Positions 1 through 5,854 of a stretch of DNA of 31,136 bases are shown piece after piece. A program made the position numbers and the translations under genes. The notes beneath the pieces are model-generated. The model saw only the letters and a program-made list of their open reading frames with translations. It did not search any database and was not told the DNA's origin. Source of the DNA: Clostridia bacterium (lineage in GTDB: Bacteria; Bacillota_A; Clostridia; Oscillospirales; CAG-272); NCBI GenBank assembly GCA_017452945.1, contig JAFTLD010000076.1, positions 1 through 31,136 of the forward strand, written 5' to 3'. Within the stretch, counting starts at the first letter, position 1, and each line of letters starts with the position of its first letter.

Positions 1-44
1 CGACGGCATTTGTATTACAAATGCGAAACTGGCAATAAAAACAG

Positions 45-90
45 AAGAGAGAGTAATGCGGAAGTAAAATTCCGTAAAACTCTCTCTTTT
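45..90 (+). terminator. Rho-independent terminator of an upstream gene
   Basis: AAGAGAGAGT (45-54) pairs perfectly with ACTCTCTCTT (79-88), with a second inner hairpin CGGAA/TTCCG, followed by a T-rich run. It probably ends a plus-strand gene lying left of the window. No gene is visible between base 1 and the repeat that follows. Confidence 0.6.
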
Positions 91-103
91 CTGCATTTTT
101 ATG

Positions 104-271
104 AGTGGTATTCTTTGCTATCGCAAAGAGTGATATTGCCCTTCGGGCAGTGATATTGTTCGGCTATGCCTCACAGTGATATTCTATTCGCCGGATAACT
201 CGCGCAGCGAATACCACTCGGCGTAAGCCGAATATCACTGCGAAGCAATATCACTTGCCAGAGGCGAATAG
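104..271. repeat. Hairpin-rich intergenic repeat element
   Basis: The octamer GTGATATT occurs at 130, 150 and 176, with a variant GTGGTATT at 105. Its inverse AATATCAC occurs at 231 and 247, with the variant AATACCAC at 210. Between the copies sit short stems such as CTTTG/CAAAG and GCCC-TTC-GGGC, and CTATTCGCC (184-192) pairs with GGCGAATAG (263-271). The element is thus a mosaic of small hairpins enclosed by larger inverted repeats. It holds no credible gene; the short ORFs crossing it have no ribosome site. It looks like a multi-copy intergenic repeat, but copy number cannot be seen here. Confidence 0.7.
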
Positions 272-275
272 AACT

Positions 276-304
276 GGCGTGTTCTCCGTTAAGGATAACA
301 CGCC
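276..304. terminator. Hairpin at the edge of the repeat
   Basis: GGCGTGTTCTCC and GGATAACACGCC form a 12-base stem with one mismatch around the loop GTTAA. It may be the last module of the repeat, or a terminator for the minus-strand genes that end at 420. It lacks a clear T tract on either strand. Confidence 0.35.
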
Positions 305-419
305 AAACGCTCGGTCTTTTTGTGTCAATGCGAGACCGACGCCCACGACGGTCAGGTAGAGCAGCGCTTTTATCCCGCAAGCGGAGAATGGTACTGCCAT
401 ATGTAATTTTCCTTTGTAT

Positions 420-776
420 TCAGTACGTGATCCTCAAATATTCAATCACCATATGCCAGAGCATAAGCATGGGAACGGACAAGGCCAAAGAGCAAACGAT
501 TTCTATGATCCAAGTGATCGCGGTGCTTTTTAACTCTCTTGCAATAAAAAAGTTCAAGGCGCACAGTACGATAATTGCAATCAATGCTAAAAAACCTACA
601 AGTACGCAAAAGGGAACCAATCTCGGATATTCTTCTATTAGGGGCTTGCCGCCAAAGGTAGCTGCGGCAAGCAGCATTCCGAATATGGTCAGAAAGCATT
701 CTGTTCCTAACCCCAACAAGACTGCATACGACACGGTAAAAATTGACGTAAACACAATATTGAGCGCCTTTTTCAT
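420..776 (-). CDS. Hypothetical four-helix membrane protein
   Basis: A 118-residue protein dominated by hydrophobic stretches: roughly residues 5-35, 44-70 and 83-108, suggesting three to four membrane helices with short loops. I do not recognise the family. The start at 776 (MKKALN) is chosen over the ATG at 788 because GGAG sits about 8 bases before it, whereas the earlier ATG has no ribosome site. It is the last gene of a minus-strand string and lies 48 bases behind a second small membrane protein, so the two are probably co-transcribed. No catalytic or binding motif is visible. Confidence 0.65.
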   Translation of the reverse strand: MKKALNIVFTSIFTVSYAVLLGLGTECFLTIFGMLLAAATFGGKPLIEEYPRLVPFCVLVGFLALIAIIVLCALNFFIARELKSTAITWIIEIVCSLALSVPMLMLWHMVIEYLRITY

Positions 777-824
777 GTGATTCTCCATTTCTGCAATAGT
801 AGCTTTTAGAAAGGTACGAATCGA

Positions 825-1127
825 TCAAAAATTGCTCAGCACGTCCGCAAACGCGTACAGAAATGCCATACAAACCGCTGCAGATGCAACCGCTTGCCCG
901 CCGCCCGTCAAAACGCAGCATTTCCAATCCGCAAGCTGTACTTTTTTCGTGATCAACCCCTCGATCAGAGAGACTCCCCATGCCACGAACCATAAGGTGT
1001 GCAGCAGGAAGCCTATGTACACAAACGAGAAAAAATGCATCAAAAAGCCAAGCGCGGCAAGCAAAGCAGCCAAAACCGATGCCGCAGCCAAGGTGATCAT
1101 CATTGTTTTACGTGAATTTGTTTTCAT
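825..1127 (-). CDS. Hypothetical small membrane protein
   Basis: A 100-residue protein with about three hydrophobic segments (near residues 9-30, 33-55 and 74-97) and a basic N-terminus (MKTNSRKT). It has AGGAG about 10 bases before the ATG. The family is unknown to me. A possible promoter of its own (TTGACA at 1193-1198, TATATT at 1168-1173, reverse strand) lies between it and the lipoprotein gene, but the 19-base spacing is long. It could equally be read through from upstream. It probably forms a pair with the 118-residue membrane protein that follows. Confidence 0.65.
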   Translation of the reverse strand: MKTNSRKTMMITLAAASVLAALLAALGFLMHFFSFVYIGFLLHTLWFVAWGVSLIEGLITKKVQLADWKCCVLTGGGQAVASAAVCMAFLYAFADVLSNF

Positions 1128-1167
1128 AAATCATATTCTCCTTTTTGTTACGTTTCGGGTTCAAACA

Positions 1168-1198
1168 AATATACTTTTTTGCGTTGTAAAGATGTCAA
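1168..1198 (-). promoter_or_regulatory. Possible internal promoter
   Basis: On the minus strand TTGACA (1193-1198) is followed 19 bases later by TATATT (1168-1173). The -35 box overlaps the stop codon of the lipoprotein gene. The spacing is longer than the 17 bases seen at the other promoters here, so the call is weak. Confidence 0.3.
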
Positions 1199-2085
1199 CC
1201 TTCCAATTCCGCGTTTTCATCTATGATATACATATCTACAAGTGAATTTTGGTATTCATCAAAATAAACGGATGTGTAATACTCACATTCTTCGGTTTCA
1301 AAATTCCATTTGACAACGTAGTAAATGCAAGGATACCCCAAAAAGCCCACCTCAAAGTAGGTTGAGAAATAAATATCACCATTTCGATCAAATACGCGAC
1401 AGACATTGAATGATGTCAATACGTTGATTCTCATCGTATTTCGGATTTTCTTTCCTTGCTCAAAACTATTCAAAACAGAACGGTTGATTTCTTTTGTTTC
1501 GCCTGTTTGATTACAAGTGACGTAAAGACGGTTTCTGGACTCGGATTCGGAAAAGGAATAGTCTTTCGATCTGTTTTTGTTGACCGAATATTCATATTCA
1601 CGCGTTACATCATCGCTATCGGCTATGGTAGCGGTTTGCGTATCAATATTCCATATGTAATAGATTTGAGCAAATTCATCCTTTTCGGGATCGTCTGTAC
1701 GAAACCAAAAGCAGTTATCAGAAAAGAAAGCATTGGCGATATCAGCAAGGAGCACGACGGAGCCCAAATGCGTGAATTCAAAGGTTTCGTAGTCAGTAAA
1801 CAAAAGCTCAACCGACATATTTTCCGGATCATACGTATAGGAGTAAAACCCCTTATCGTCCAGATACTCTATATTGCACTTGCGTCCATTGTACGTGATT
1901 TGATCCCTATCATAATGTATCTCGCCAACGACAAGCTGATCACTTGATAAAATAACGCAGTTCTTGGAATATCCAAATGAATCAAACATTTCTATGATAC
2001 GGTCTTGCTTATTGTCGCTGTAGCCGCAAGAAGAAAAGGTCAAAAGTGCTATGGAACACAGAAACATCGTAATTGCTTTTCTCAT
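1195..2085 (-). CDS. Hypothetical lipoprotein
   Basis: A 296-residue protein with a classical lipoprotein signal: a basic start (MRKA), a hydrophobic core and a lipobox-like FSSC with the cysteine at residue 20. It is therefore predicted to be lipid-anchored on the outer face of the membrane. The mature part is rich in Tyr, Asp and Glu, with alternating short stretches typical of beta structure (for example DRNGDIYFSTYFEVGF). It resembles beta-propeller or sheet-rich extracytoplasmic proteins, but I cannot name a family. Its ATG overlaps the stop codon of the preceding membrane protein by 4 bases, so the two are translationally coupled and may act together at the cell surface. Confidence 0.75.
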   Translation of the reverse strand: MRKAITMFLCSIALLTFSSCGYSDNKQDRIIEMFDSFGYSKNCVILSSDQLVVGEIHYDRDQITYNGRKCNIEYLDDKGFYSYTYDPENMSVELLFTDYETFEFTHLGSVVLLADIANAFFSDNCFWFRTDDPEKDEFAQIYYIWNIDTQTATIADSDDVTREYEYSVNKNRSKDYSFSESESRNRLYVTCNQTGETKEINRSVLNSFEQGKKIRNTMRINVLTSFNVCRVFDRNGDIYFSTYFEVGFLGYPCIYYVVKWNFETEECEYYTSVYFDEYQNSLVDMYIIDENAELEG

Positions 2086-2882
2086 TTACCACCGATCCTT
2101 TTGCTGATATACTTCCACCCACACGTGCTTATGATATGCTTATCCAAGGGTTTGCTAATGTAATCTATATCGGGATCTTCATAAAACATATAAACGATTT
2201 GCTTGGTATCATCGTTAGTTGCTATGAATACCATGTACTTGGGAAATTGTATGTATTTGTAAATATAATCAACCGAGAGCACCCTGAATTTATACCCGTC
2301 TATTTCTGCATACGGTGTGCAGGCGTGGTCGAATTCAACCATATCTTCGGTTTGGAAAACATATGTTTGATCCAGCATAGCCTTTTGCTGCTCGTATTCG
2401 GATGAATCGTAGGTACACACAAGAGTATAGGTATGCCAACCGAATATGTATTCTTCACGCTGGAATATAAAGTAATCCGTTTTTTGGGGCGTTCCGATCT
2501 CATCGAGCCCCGGCATTGCGTCAATTTTGTCCTGCACCTCTGTATATTGTGTAGCAACATCGTTTTGTTCATAATGATCCAAAGAGATGACAGGGCCTAT
2601 AAAGAAACAAAACAAAACCAAAAATACCAAAGCGGCTAATACGACAATGTCAGCAATGACGCGCCAAACAGCCCTTAATGGATTAAAATTGCACGCTGAT
2701 AACAATGCCATAGCACTCAAAGGCAGAATAAAAAGACCGAGTATTATGCAAGGAGTCATTATTGCCAGATTGCATAGCTTTATAAATCCTTTTACGATAA
2801 AAAACGAAGGAATGATGCAGCTGATCGCAAACAGTATGATCCGTGAAGTAGAAACCCACTTTTTGTTGCTACTTTGATCCAT
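2082..2882 (-). CDS. Hypothetical membrane protein with extracytoplasmic domain
   Basis: A 266-residue protein. Three hydrophobic segments lie near residues 13-35, 38-62 and 73-98. A soluble C-terminal domain of about 165 residues follows, rich in Tyr, Asp and Phe (from about LDHYEQND onward). The family is unknown to me. It starts directly after the stop of the HTH regulator (no gap) and overlaps the lipoprotein gene by 4 bases, so it belongs to one tight transcription unit with both. The late soluble domain and the lipoprotein next door could form one surface complex, which is inference from position only. Confidence 0.7.
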   Translation of the reverse strand: MDQSSNKKWVSTSRIILFAISCIIPSFFIVKGFIKLCNLAIMTPCIILGLFILPLSAMALLSACNFNPLRAVWRVIADIVVLAALVFLVLFCFFIGPVISLDHYEQNDVATQYTEVQDKIDAMPGLDEIGTPQKTDYFIFQREEYIFGWHTYTLVCTYDSSEYEQQKAMLDQTYVFQTEDMVEFDHACTPYAEIDGYKFRVLSVDYIYKYIQFPKYMVFIATNDDTKQIVYMFYEDPDIDYISKPLDKHIISTCGWKYISKRIGGK

Positions 2883-3158
2883 TTATGCCCCTCCTTTAAC
2901 GGCAGTTGGCTGCACTTGCAATGCCTCCTGTTGTTGCTCGTTGACCTCCGCGCTTGTCTCAGGCACATACTCCAAAATATCCGCAGGCTGGCAGTCAAGC
3001 GCGCGGCACAGCGCGTCCAGCGTGCTTAGTCTGACCGCCTTGGCGTGATTGTTTTTGAGAATGGATAGGTTAGCAAGCGTAATGCCCACCTTGTCGGAAA
3101 GCTCGTTCAGCGACATTTTGCGCTTTGCCATCATAACGTCCAGGTTAATGATAATCAT
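2883..3158 (-). CDS. YozG-like Cro/CI-type HTH regulator
   Basis: A 91-residue DNA-binding protein. Its first 65 residues (from MIIINLDVMMAKRKMS through LSTLDALCRALDCQPADILEY) match the small helix-turn-helix family represented by B. subtilis YozG. The recognition helix lies near residues 26-38 (ITLANLSILKNNH). The extra 25 residues at the C-terminus (QQQEALQVQPTAVKGG) are low in complexity and unusual for the family. AGGAG lies 10 bases before the ATG. It follows a DUF2975 membrane protein by 14 bases, a pairing common in Firmicutes where the membrane protein is thought to modulate the regulator. It may bind the palindrome at 3712-3734 and control its own operon. Confidence 0.88.
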   Translation of the reverse strand: MIIINLDVMMAKRKMSLNELSDKVGITLANLSILKNNHAKAVRLSTLDALCRALDCQPADILEYVPETSAEVNEQQQEALQVQPTAVKGGA

Positions 3159-3172
3159 ATCGGTATATCTCC

Positions 3173-3646
3173 TTATATCGTAAATTCATTTTCTTGTTTG
3201 ATCTCGGCTGCCTGCCTGAGCAAATGTCGCACGATCAGCATGCAAATCGCAAGGGCAAGCGCGAGGCACACCGCCAAAAGTGCCATTTGAAACTGCGGGA
3301 TCAGCAGAGTGAACAGGATTGCCTCTCCAAAGCAGCATAGGGAAATGCCAAGCAGCAGAATTCCAAAGCCCTTGGTATGCTCACGCTTTTTGATGACACC
3401 AATCAACAGCCAAGCCACCAAAGCATCACACACAGCGGCAACCGCCAGCATGGCGTAAGCATCCAGCAAAATCAATTGTCGCCCCTCGGCATCCAACTCG
3501 TTTCGGTTACCGATCTGATCCGGGATATCGATCAGCCCGGATACCACGGGCGGCAGATAAAGCGCGATCAGTACAACAGCGGCCAATATGCCAACGCACG
3601 CCACAATGCCCGTGATGGCAAAGGCGTTTTTGATGTCAAGCTTCAA
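3173..3646 (-). CDS. DUF2975 membrane protein
   Basis: About 157 residues with four hydrophobic segments (around residues 9-31, 54-80, 93-112 and 118-140) and an extracytoplasmic loop with VSGLIDIPDQ. This layout and the following YozG-like HTH gene match DUF2975 proteins. A longer reading from GTG at 3655 exists, but there the AGGAG overlaps the start. The TTG at 3646 has the AGGAG 8 bases before it and is preferred. It is first in the operon, behind a consensus promoter. Its function is unproven in the family. Control of the partner HTH protein at the membrane is a common proposal, not shown by this sequence. Confidence 0.8.
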   Translation of the reverse strand: MKLDIKNAFAITGIVACVGILAAVVLIALYLPPVVSGLIDIPDQIGNRNELDAEGRQLILLDAYAMLAVAAVCDALVAWLLIGVIKKREHTKGFGILLLGISLCCFGEAILFTLLIPQFQMALLAVCLALALAICMLIVRHLLRQAAEIKQENEFTI

Positions 3647-3678
3647 AATTCTCACTCCTTGTCGTGTTTGCTATATGT

Positions 3679-3707
3679 ATTATAACATGGAAAATATTGC
3701 AAGTCAA
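3679..3707 (-). promoter_or_regulatory. Promoter of the DUF2975/HTH operon
   Basis: On the minus strand TTGACT (3702-3707) and a perfect TATAAT (3679-3684) are spaced by 17 bases. This is a strong housekeeping-type promoter reading leftward. Confidence 0.85.
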
Positions 3708-3711
3708 TATG

Positions 3712-3734
3712 AATTTATTGAAAATCAATAAATT
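3712..3734. promoter_or_regulatory. 23-base palindrome, candidate operator
   Basis: AATTTATTGA (3712-3721) and TCAATAAATT (3725-3734) are perfect inverse copies around AAA. The site begins 4 bases upstream of the -35 box of the leftward operon, which encodes an HTH protein, so autoregulation is a reasonable guess. Confidence 0.55.
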
Positions 3735-3749
3735 TCGCAGAATTGTCAC

Positions 3750-3783
3750 AATGCACAATTATGTAAACACGCCCTTGTGCATT
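3750..3783. promoter_or_regulatory. Inverted repeat in the divergent promoter region
   Basis: AATGCACAA (3750-3758) and TTGTGCATT (3775-3783) form a perfect 9-base inverted repeat with a 16-base centre. It lies just upstream of the rightward promoter. It could be a regulator site or simply a hairpin. Confidence 0.35.
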
Positions 3784-3795
3784 TTGAAAAATCTC

Positions 3796-3824
3796 TTGAT
3801 TTCTGTCATATTATTTGCTATAAT
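3796..3824 (+). promoter_or_regulatory. Promoter of the cyclase operon
   Basis: TTGATT (3796-3801), 17 bases, then TATAAT (3819-3824). It reads rightward into the cyclase-family gene. The predicted transcript start near 3831 rules against the ATG at 3833 as the start codon. Confidence 0.85.
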
Positions 3825-3853
3825 AGTATCAAATGAAAAGGGAAGGAAACGTT

Positions 3854-4432
3854 ATGCAAATATTTGACATTTCCCAAGAGGTATTTTCCTGTGCGGTCTA
3901 TCCGGGTGATCCCGCGCCCGCGCGTGAGGTGCTTGCAAGCCTTGATGCGGGTGACGTTTGCAATCTGACCTCGTTTTCCATGTGCGCCCACAACGGCACG
4001 CATATCGATGCCCCCGCGCATTTTATCAAAGATGGGGCAACAGTTGACGCACTGCCGCTTGATGTGCTGATCGGTAAGGCCGTCGTAATCTCGCATACGG
4101 GGGATATCACCGCTGACGATGCGCACCGCATGCTGGAAACGGTGGGAAATATCAAAAAGCTGCTGATCAAGGGCAACGCCACGCTTTCGCTCGAAGCAGC
4201 CGAAGTGCTTGCGCGGGCAGGGCTCGACCTGTATGGCAACGAATCTCAGACCGTAGGCCCCGAATCCGCACCTATGGCGGTGCATCTTTCGCTGCTTGGC
4301 GCGGGCGTCGTGCTACTGGAAGGTATACGTCTTTCGCACGTACCCGACGGCATCTATCTGCTGCATGCTGCACCCATCAACTTAGGCGGAGCGGACGGTG
4401 CGCCCTGCAGAGCAACACTGTTAAAACTGTAA
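3854..4432 (+). CDS. Cyclase-family metal-dependent hydrolase (kynurenine formamidase-like)
   Basis: A 192-residue enzyme of the Cyclase_2/KynB fold. The metal-binding signature HNGTHIDAPAHF lies at residues 47-58, and an early YPGDP (16-20) is typical of the family. Members hydrolyse amide or ring bonds (arylformamide, isatin and similar). The substrate here is unknown, and no tryptophan-degradation gene is nearby. The start at 3854 has GGAAGGA 7 bases upstream. The ATG at 3833 sits almost at the predicted transcript start and has no ribosome site. The gene is followed by a UPF0316 membrane protein 21 bases away, probably in one operon. Confidence 0.85.
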   Translation: MQIFDISQEVFSCAVYPGDPAPAREVLASLDAGDVCNLTSFSMCAHNGTHIDAPAHFIKDGATVDALPLDVLIGKAVVISHTGDITADDAHRMLETVGNIKKLLIKGNATLSLEAAEVLARAGLDLYGNESQTVGPESAPMAVHLSLLGAGVVLLEGIRLSHVPDGIYLLHAAPINLGGADGAPCRATLLKL

Positions 4433-4453
4433 AAATGAAAAGGAGAACAAACT

Positions 4454-5005
4454 GTGTCTGAATTTCTTGCAACACTTGAATCCATCCACCCCATCCTTGT
4501 CTGTCTGTTGATCTGCGCAGCCAAGATCGTGGAGATCACCATCCAGTCGCTCAAAACCTGTATGATGGTCAAAGGGCAGCGCCTCAAAGCCGCAGGATTG
4601 GGCTTTATTGAGTGCATTATCTGGGGACTTGTCGTGTCCGGTGTCATTGCTACACTGGGCGATAATCCCTTGCGTCTTGTCTTTTATTGCGCGGGTTATG
4701 CAACCGGCTTGTTCTTGGGCTCTACCATAGAAAGCAAGATTGCGCTGGGTACTTCCAACTTGGAGCTGATCGCAAGTGACGAAAGCACCGAAAAGATCAC
4801 GGCTTACTTAAAAGAGAACAACCGCGGCTATACCGTGTTTGCAGGTCATGGCTCGACCGACAAAATGAACATGATCTTTATCGTGCTGCCGCGCAAGGAA
4901 ACCCCCAAGGTGCTGCGCGAGATCCGCAAGTGCTGCGACAATAAGGTGTTTGTGGTCGCGTCCGAGGTCAGCAAGTATGCCGGTGGCTACGGTATGATGA
5001 AATAA
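4454..5005 (+). CDS. UPF0316 membrane protein (DUF5698 + DUF2179)
   Basis: A 183-residue protein with a GTG start, and AGGAG about 8 bases before it. The N-terminal half has three hydrophobic segments (about residues 12-30, 48-67 and 73-92). The C-terminal half (about 105-175) is a small soluble DUF2179-like domain carrying RGYTVFAGHGSTDKMNMIFIVLPRKE. Segments such as AKIVEITIQSLKTCMMVKG and LGSTIESKIALG are typical of the UPF0316 family, whose role is not established. DUF2179 domains are thought to bind a small ligand, so a ligand-sensing role at the membrane is possible. It sits between the cyclase gene and a broken gene. Confidence 0.88.
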   Translation: MSEFLATLESIHPILVCLLICAAKIVEITIQSLKTCMMVKGQRLKAAGLGFIECIIWGLVVSGVIATLGDNPLRLVFYCAGYATGLFLGSTIESKIALGTSNLELIASDESTEKITAYLKENNRGYTVFAGHGSTDKMNMIFIVLPRKETPKVLREIRKCCDNKVFVVASEVSKYAGGYGMMK

Positions 5006-5024
5006 CTGCGCAAAGGAGAGCACC

Positions 5025-5580
5025 GTGGCAAAAAAGAAGAAAAAAACAGCACCGTTATCCACGTTGGATAAGGTGATTTACGGCATAGTCAAGGTTTTGC
5101 TTGTCGTTGCGAATTTAGCAGGTCTCATTCTGTTTGGCGTATGTACAGCACGATCACACCGTTGTTTGGAAACAGAAAGCACCAATCTGATGCGAACAAG
5201 CATATCATAGAGAGCGCCCCGTTGTTTTCCAAGCGTTTCTTTTCGGAAATGAGTGCGGAAAAGAAAAAGGTGCTGATCAAAAGATTCGGTGCATGGATTT
5301 TGGCTCTTTTTATCACAGCGGGAGTCATGGGCTTTTCCTGGATGGATAGGCAAACGGTGCAATCGGACGGTGTACTCAGACAATATAATGGCTTTAACGT
5401 TGTAACGAACGATCTGCCCTTAGAGCAGGCAGATCAGATCAATATTTCCGTATACGCAGCCGCGAACATGGTGACGATCTGTTCAAAAACTCCGATTATC
5501 ATGCGGTCAAAGAGCTGATCGATTCGTCGAAATTCTATTCCGATCGCGAAAAAGAGCTTTTGTTTGAGATATTGGTATAA
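5025..5580 (+). pseudogene. Membrane protein gene broken by two frameshifts
   Basis: A GTG start at 5025 with GGAG upstream opens a frame for a basic N-terminus (MAKKKKKTAP) and a membrane helix (VLLVVANLAGLILFGV). Near 5140 the sensible reading moves by -1 into MYSTITPLFGNRKHQSD and a second helix (WILALFITAGVMGFSWM). Near 5461 it moves by -1 again into HGDDLFKNSDYHAVKELIDS and ends at the TAA at 5578-5580. Read as one gene it would give about 185 residues with two membrane helices. Two single-base losses of the same sense suggest a decayed gene or assembly errors. I do not recognise the family. No slippery heptamer is evident at either site, so programmed shifting is unlikely. Confidence 0.6.
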
Positions 5581-5637
5581 AGATAAGGTTGATATTCAAT
5601 CTGAGTGCAAACAAACGAAAAAAAACAGGGAACGATA

Positions 5638-5668
5638 AAAAGCCAATGCCTTGAAGGCGTTGGCTTTT
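5638..5668. terminator. Bidirectional terminator
   Basis: AAAAGCCAA (5638-5646) and TTGGCTTTT (5660-5668) enclose an inner GCC-TTGA-GGC stem. A runs and T runs on the two sides let it work for the plus-strand operon and for the minus-strand GTPase gene. Confidence 0.8.
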
Positions 5669-5758
5669 CGTGTCTGTTGGGATATCATGTGAGCAAACCG
5701 TTTCCGTTCTTTTTTGTGCAAGTAGGCGCAAAAAAGAACCAAAAAACGCCGTAAATGG

Positions 5759-5834
5759 AGTTTCGCCTCTGCGGAGGCGACCAAGGGCTCTGCCCTTGGA
5801 ACCTGCAAGCCTTTGAAAAGGCTTGAGCGAAACT
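5759..5834. repeat. Three-hairpin cloverleaf-like repeat
   Basis: An outer stem, AGTTT (5759-5763) with AAACT (5830-5834), closes three hairpins: CGCCTC/GAGGCG (5764-5779), CCAAGGGC/GCCCTTGG (5781-5799) and CAAGCCTTT/AAAGGCTTG (5806-5825). It resembles dispersed intergenic repeats of Clostridia. Together with the terminator it fills the stretch 5581-5854, where I see no gene. Confidence 0.6.
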
Positions 5835-5854
5835 TTTATCCTGTGTGGCTTAGA

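Noticed and set aside
104..271. CRISPR array
   Set aside because: The repeated unit is only 8 bases, appears in both orientations, and the intervals are short hairpins rather than unique spacers of equal length.
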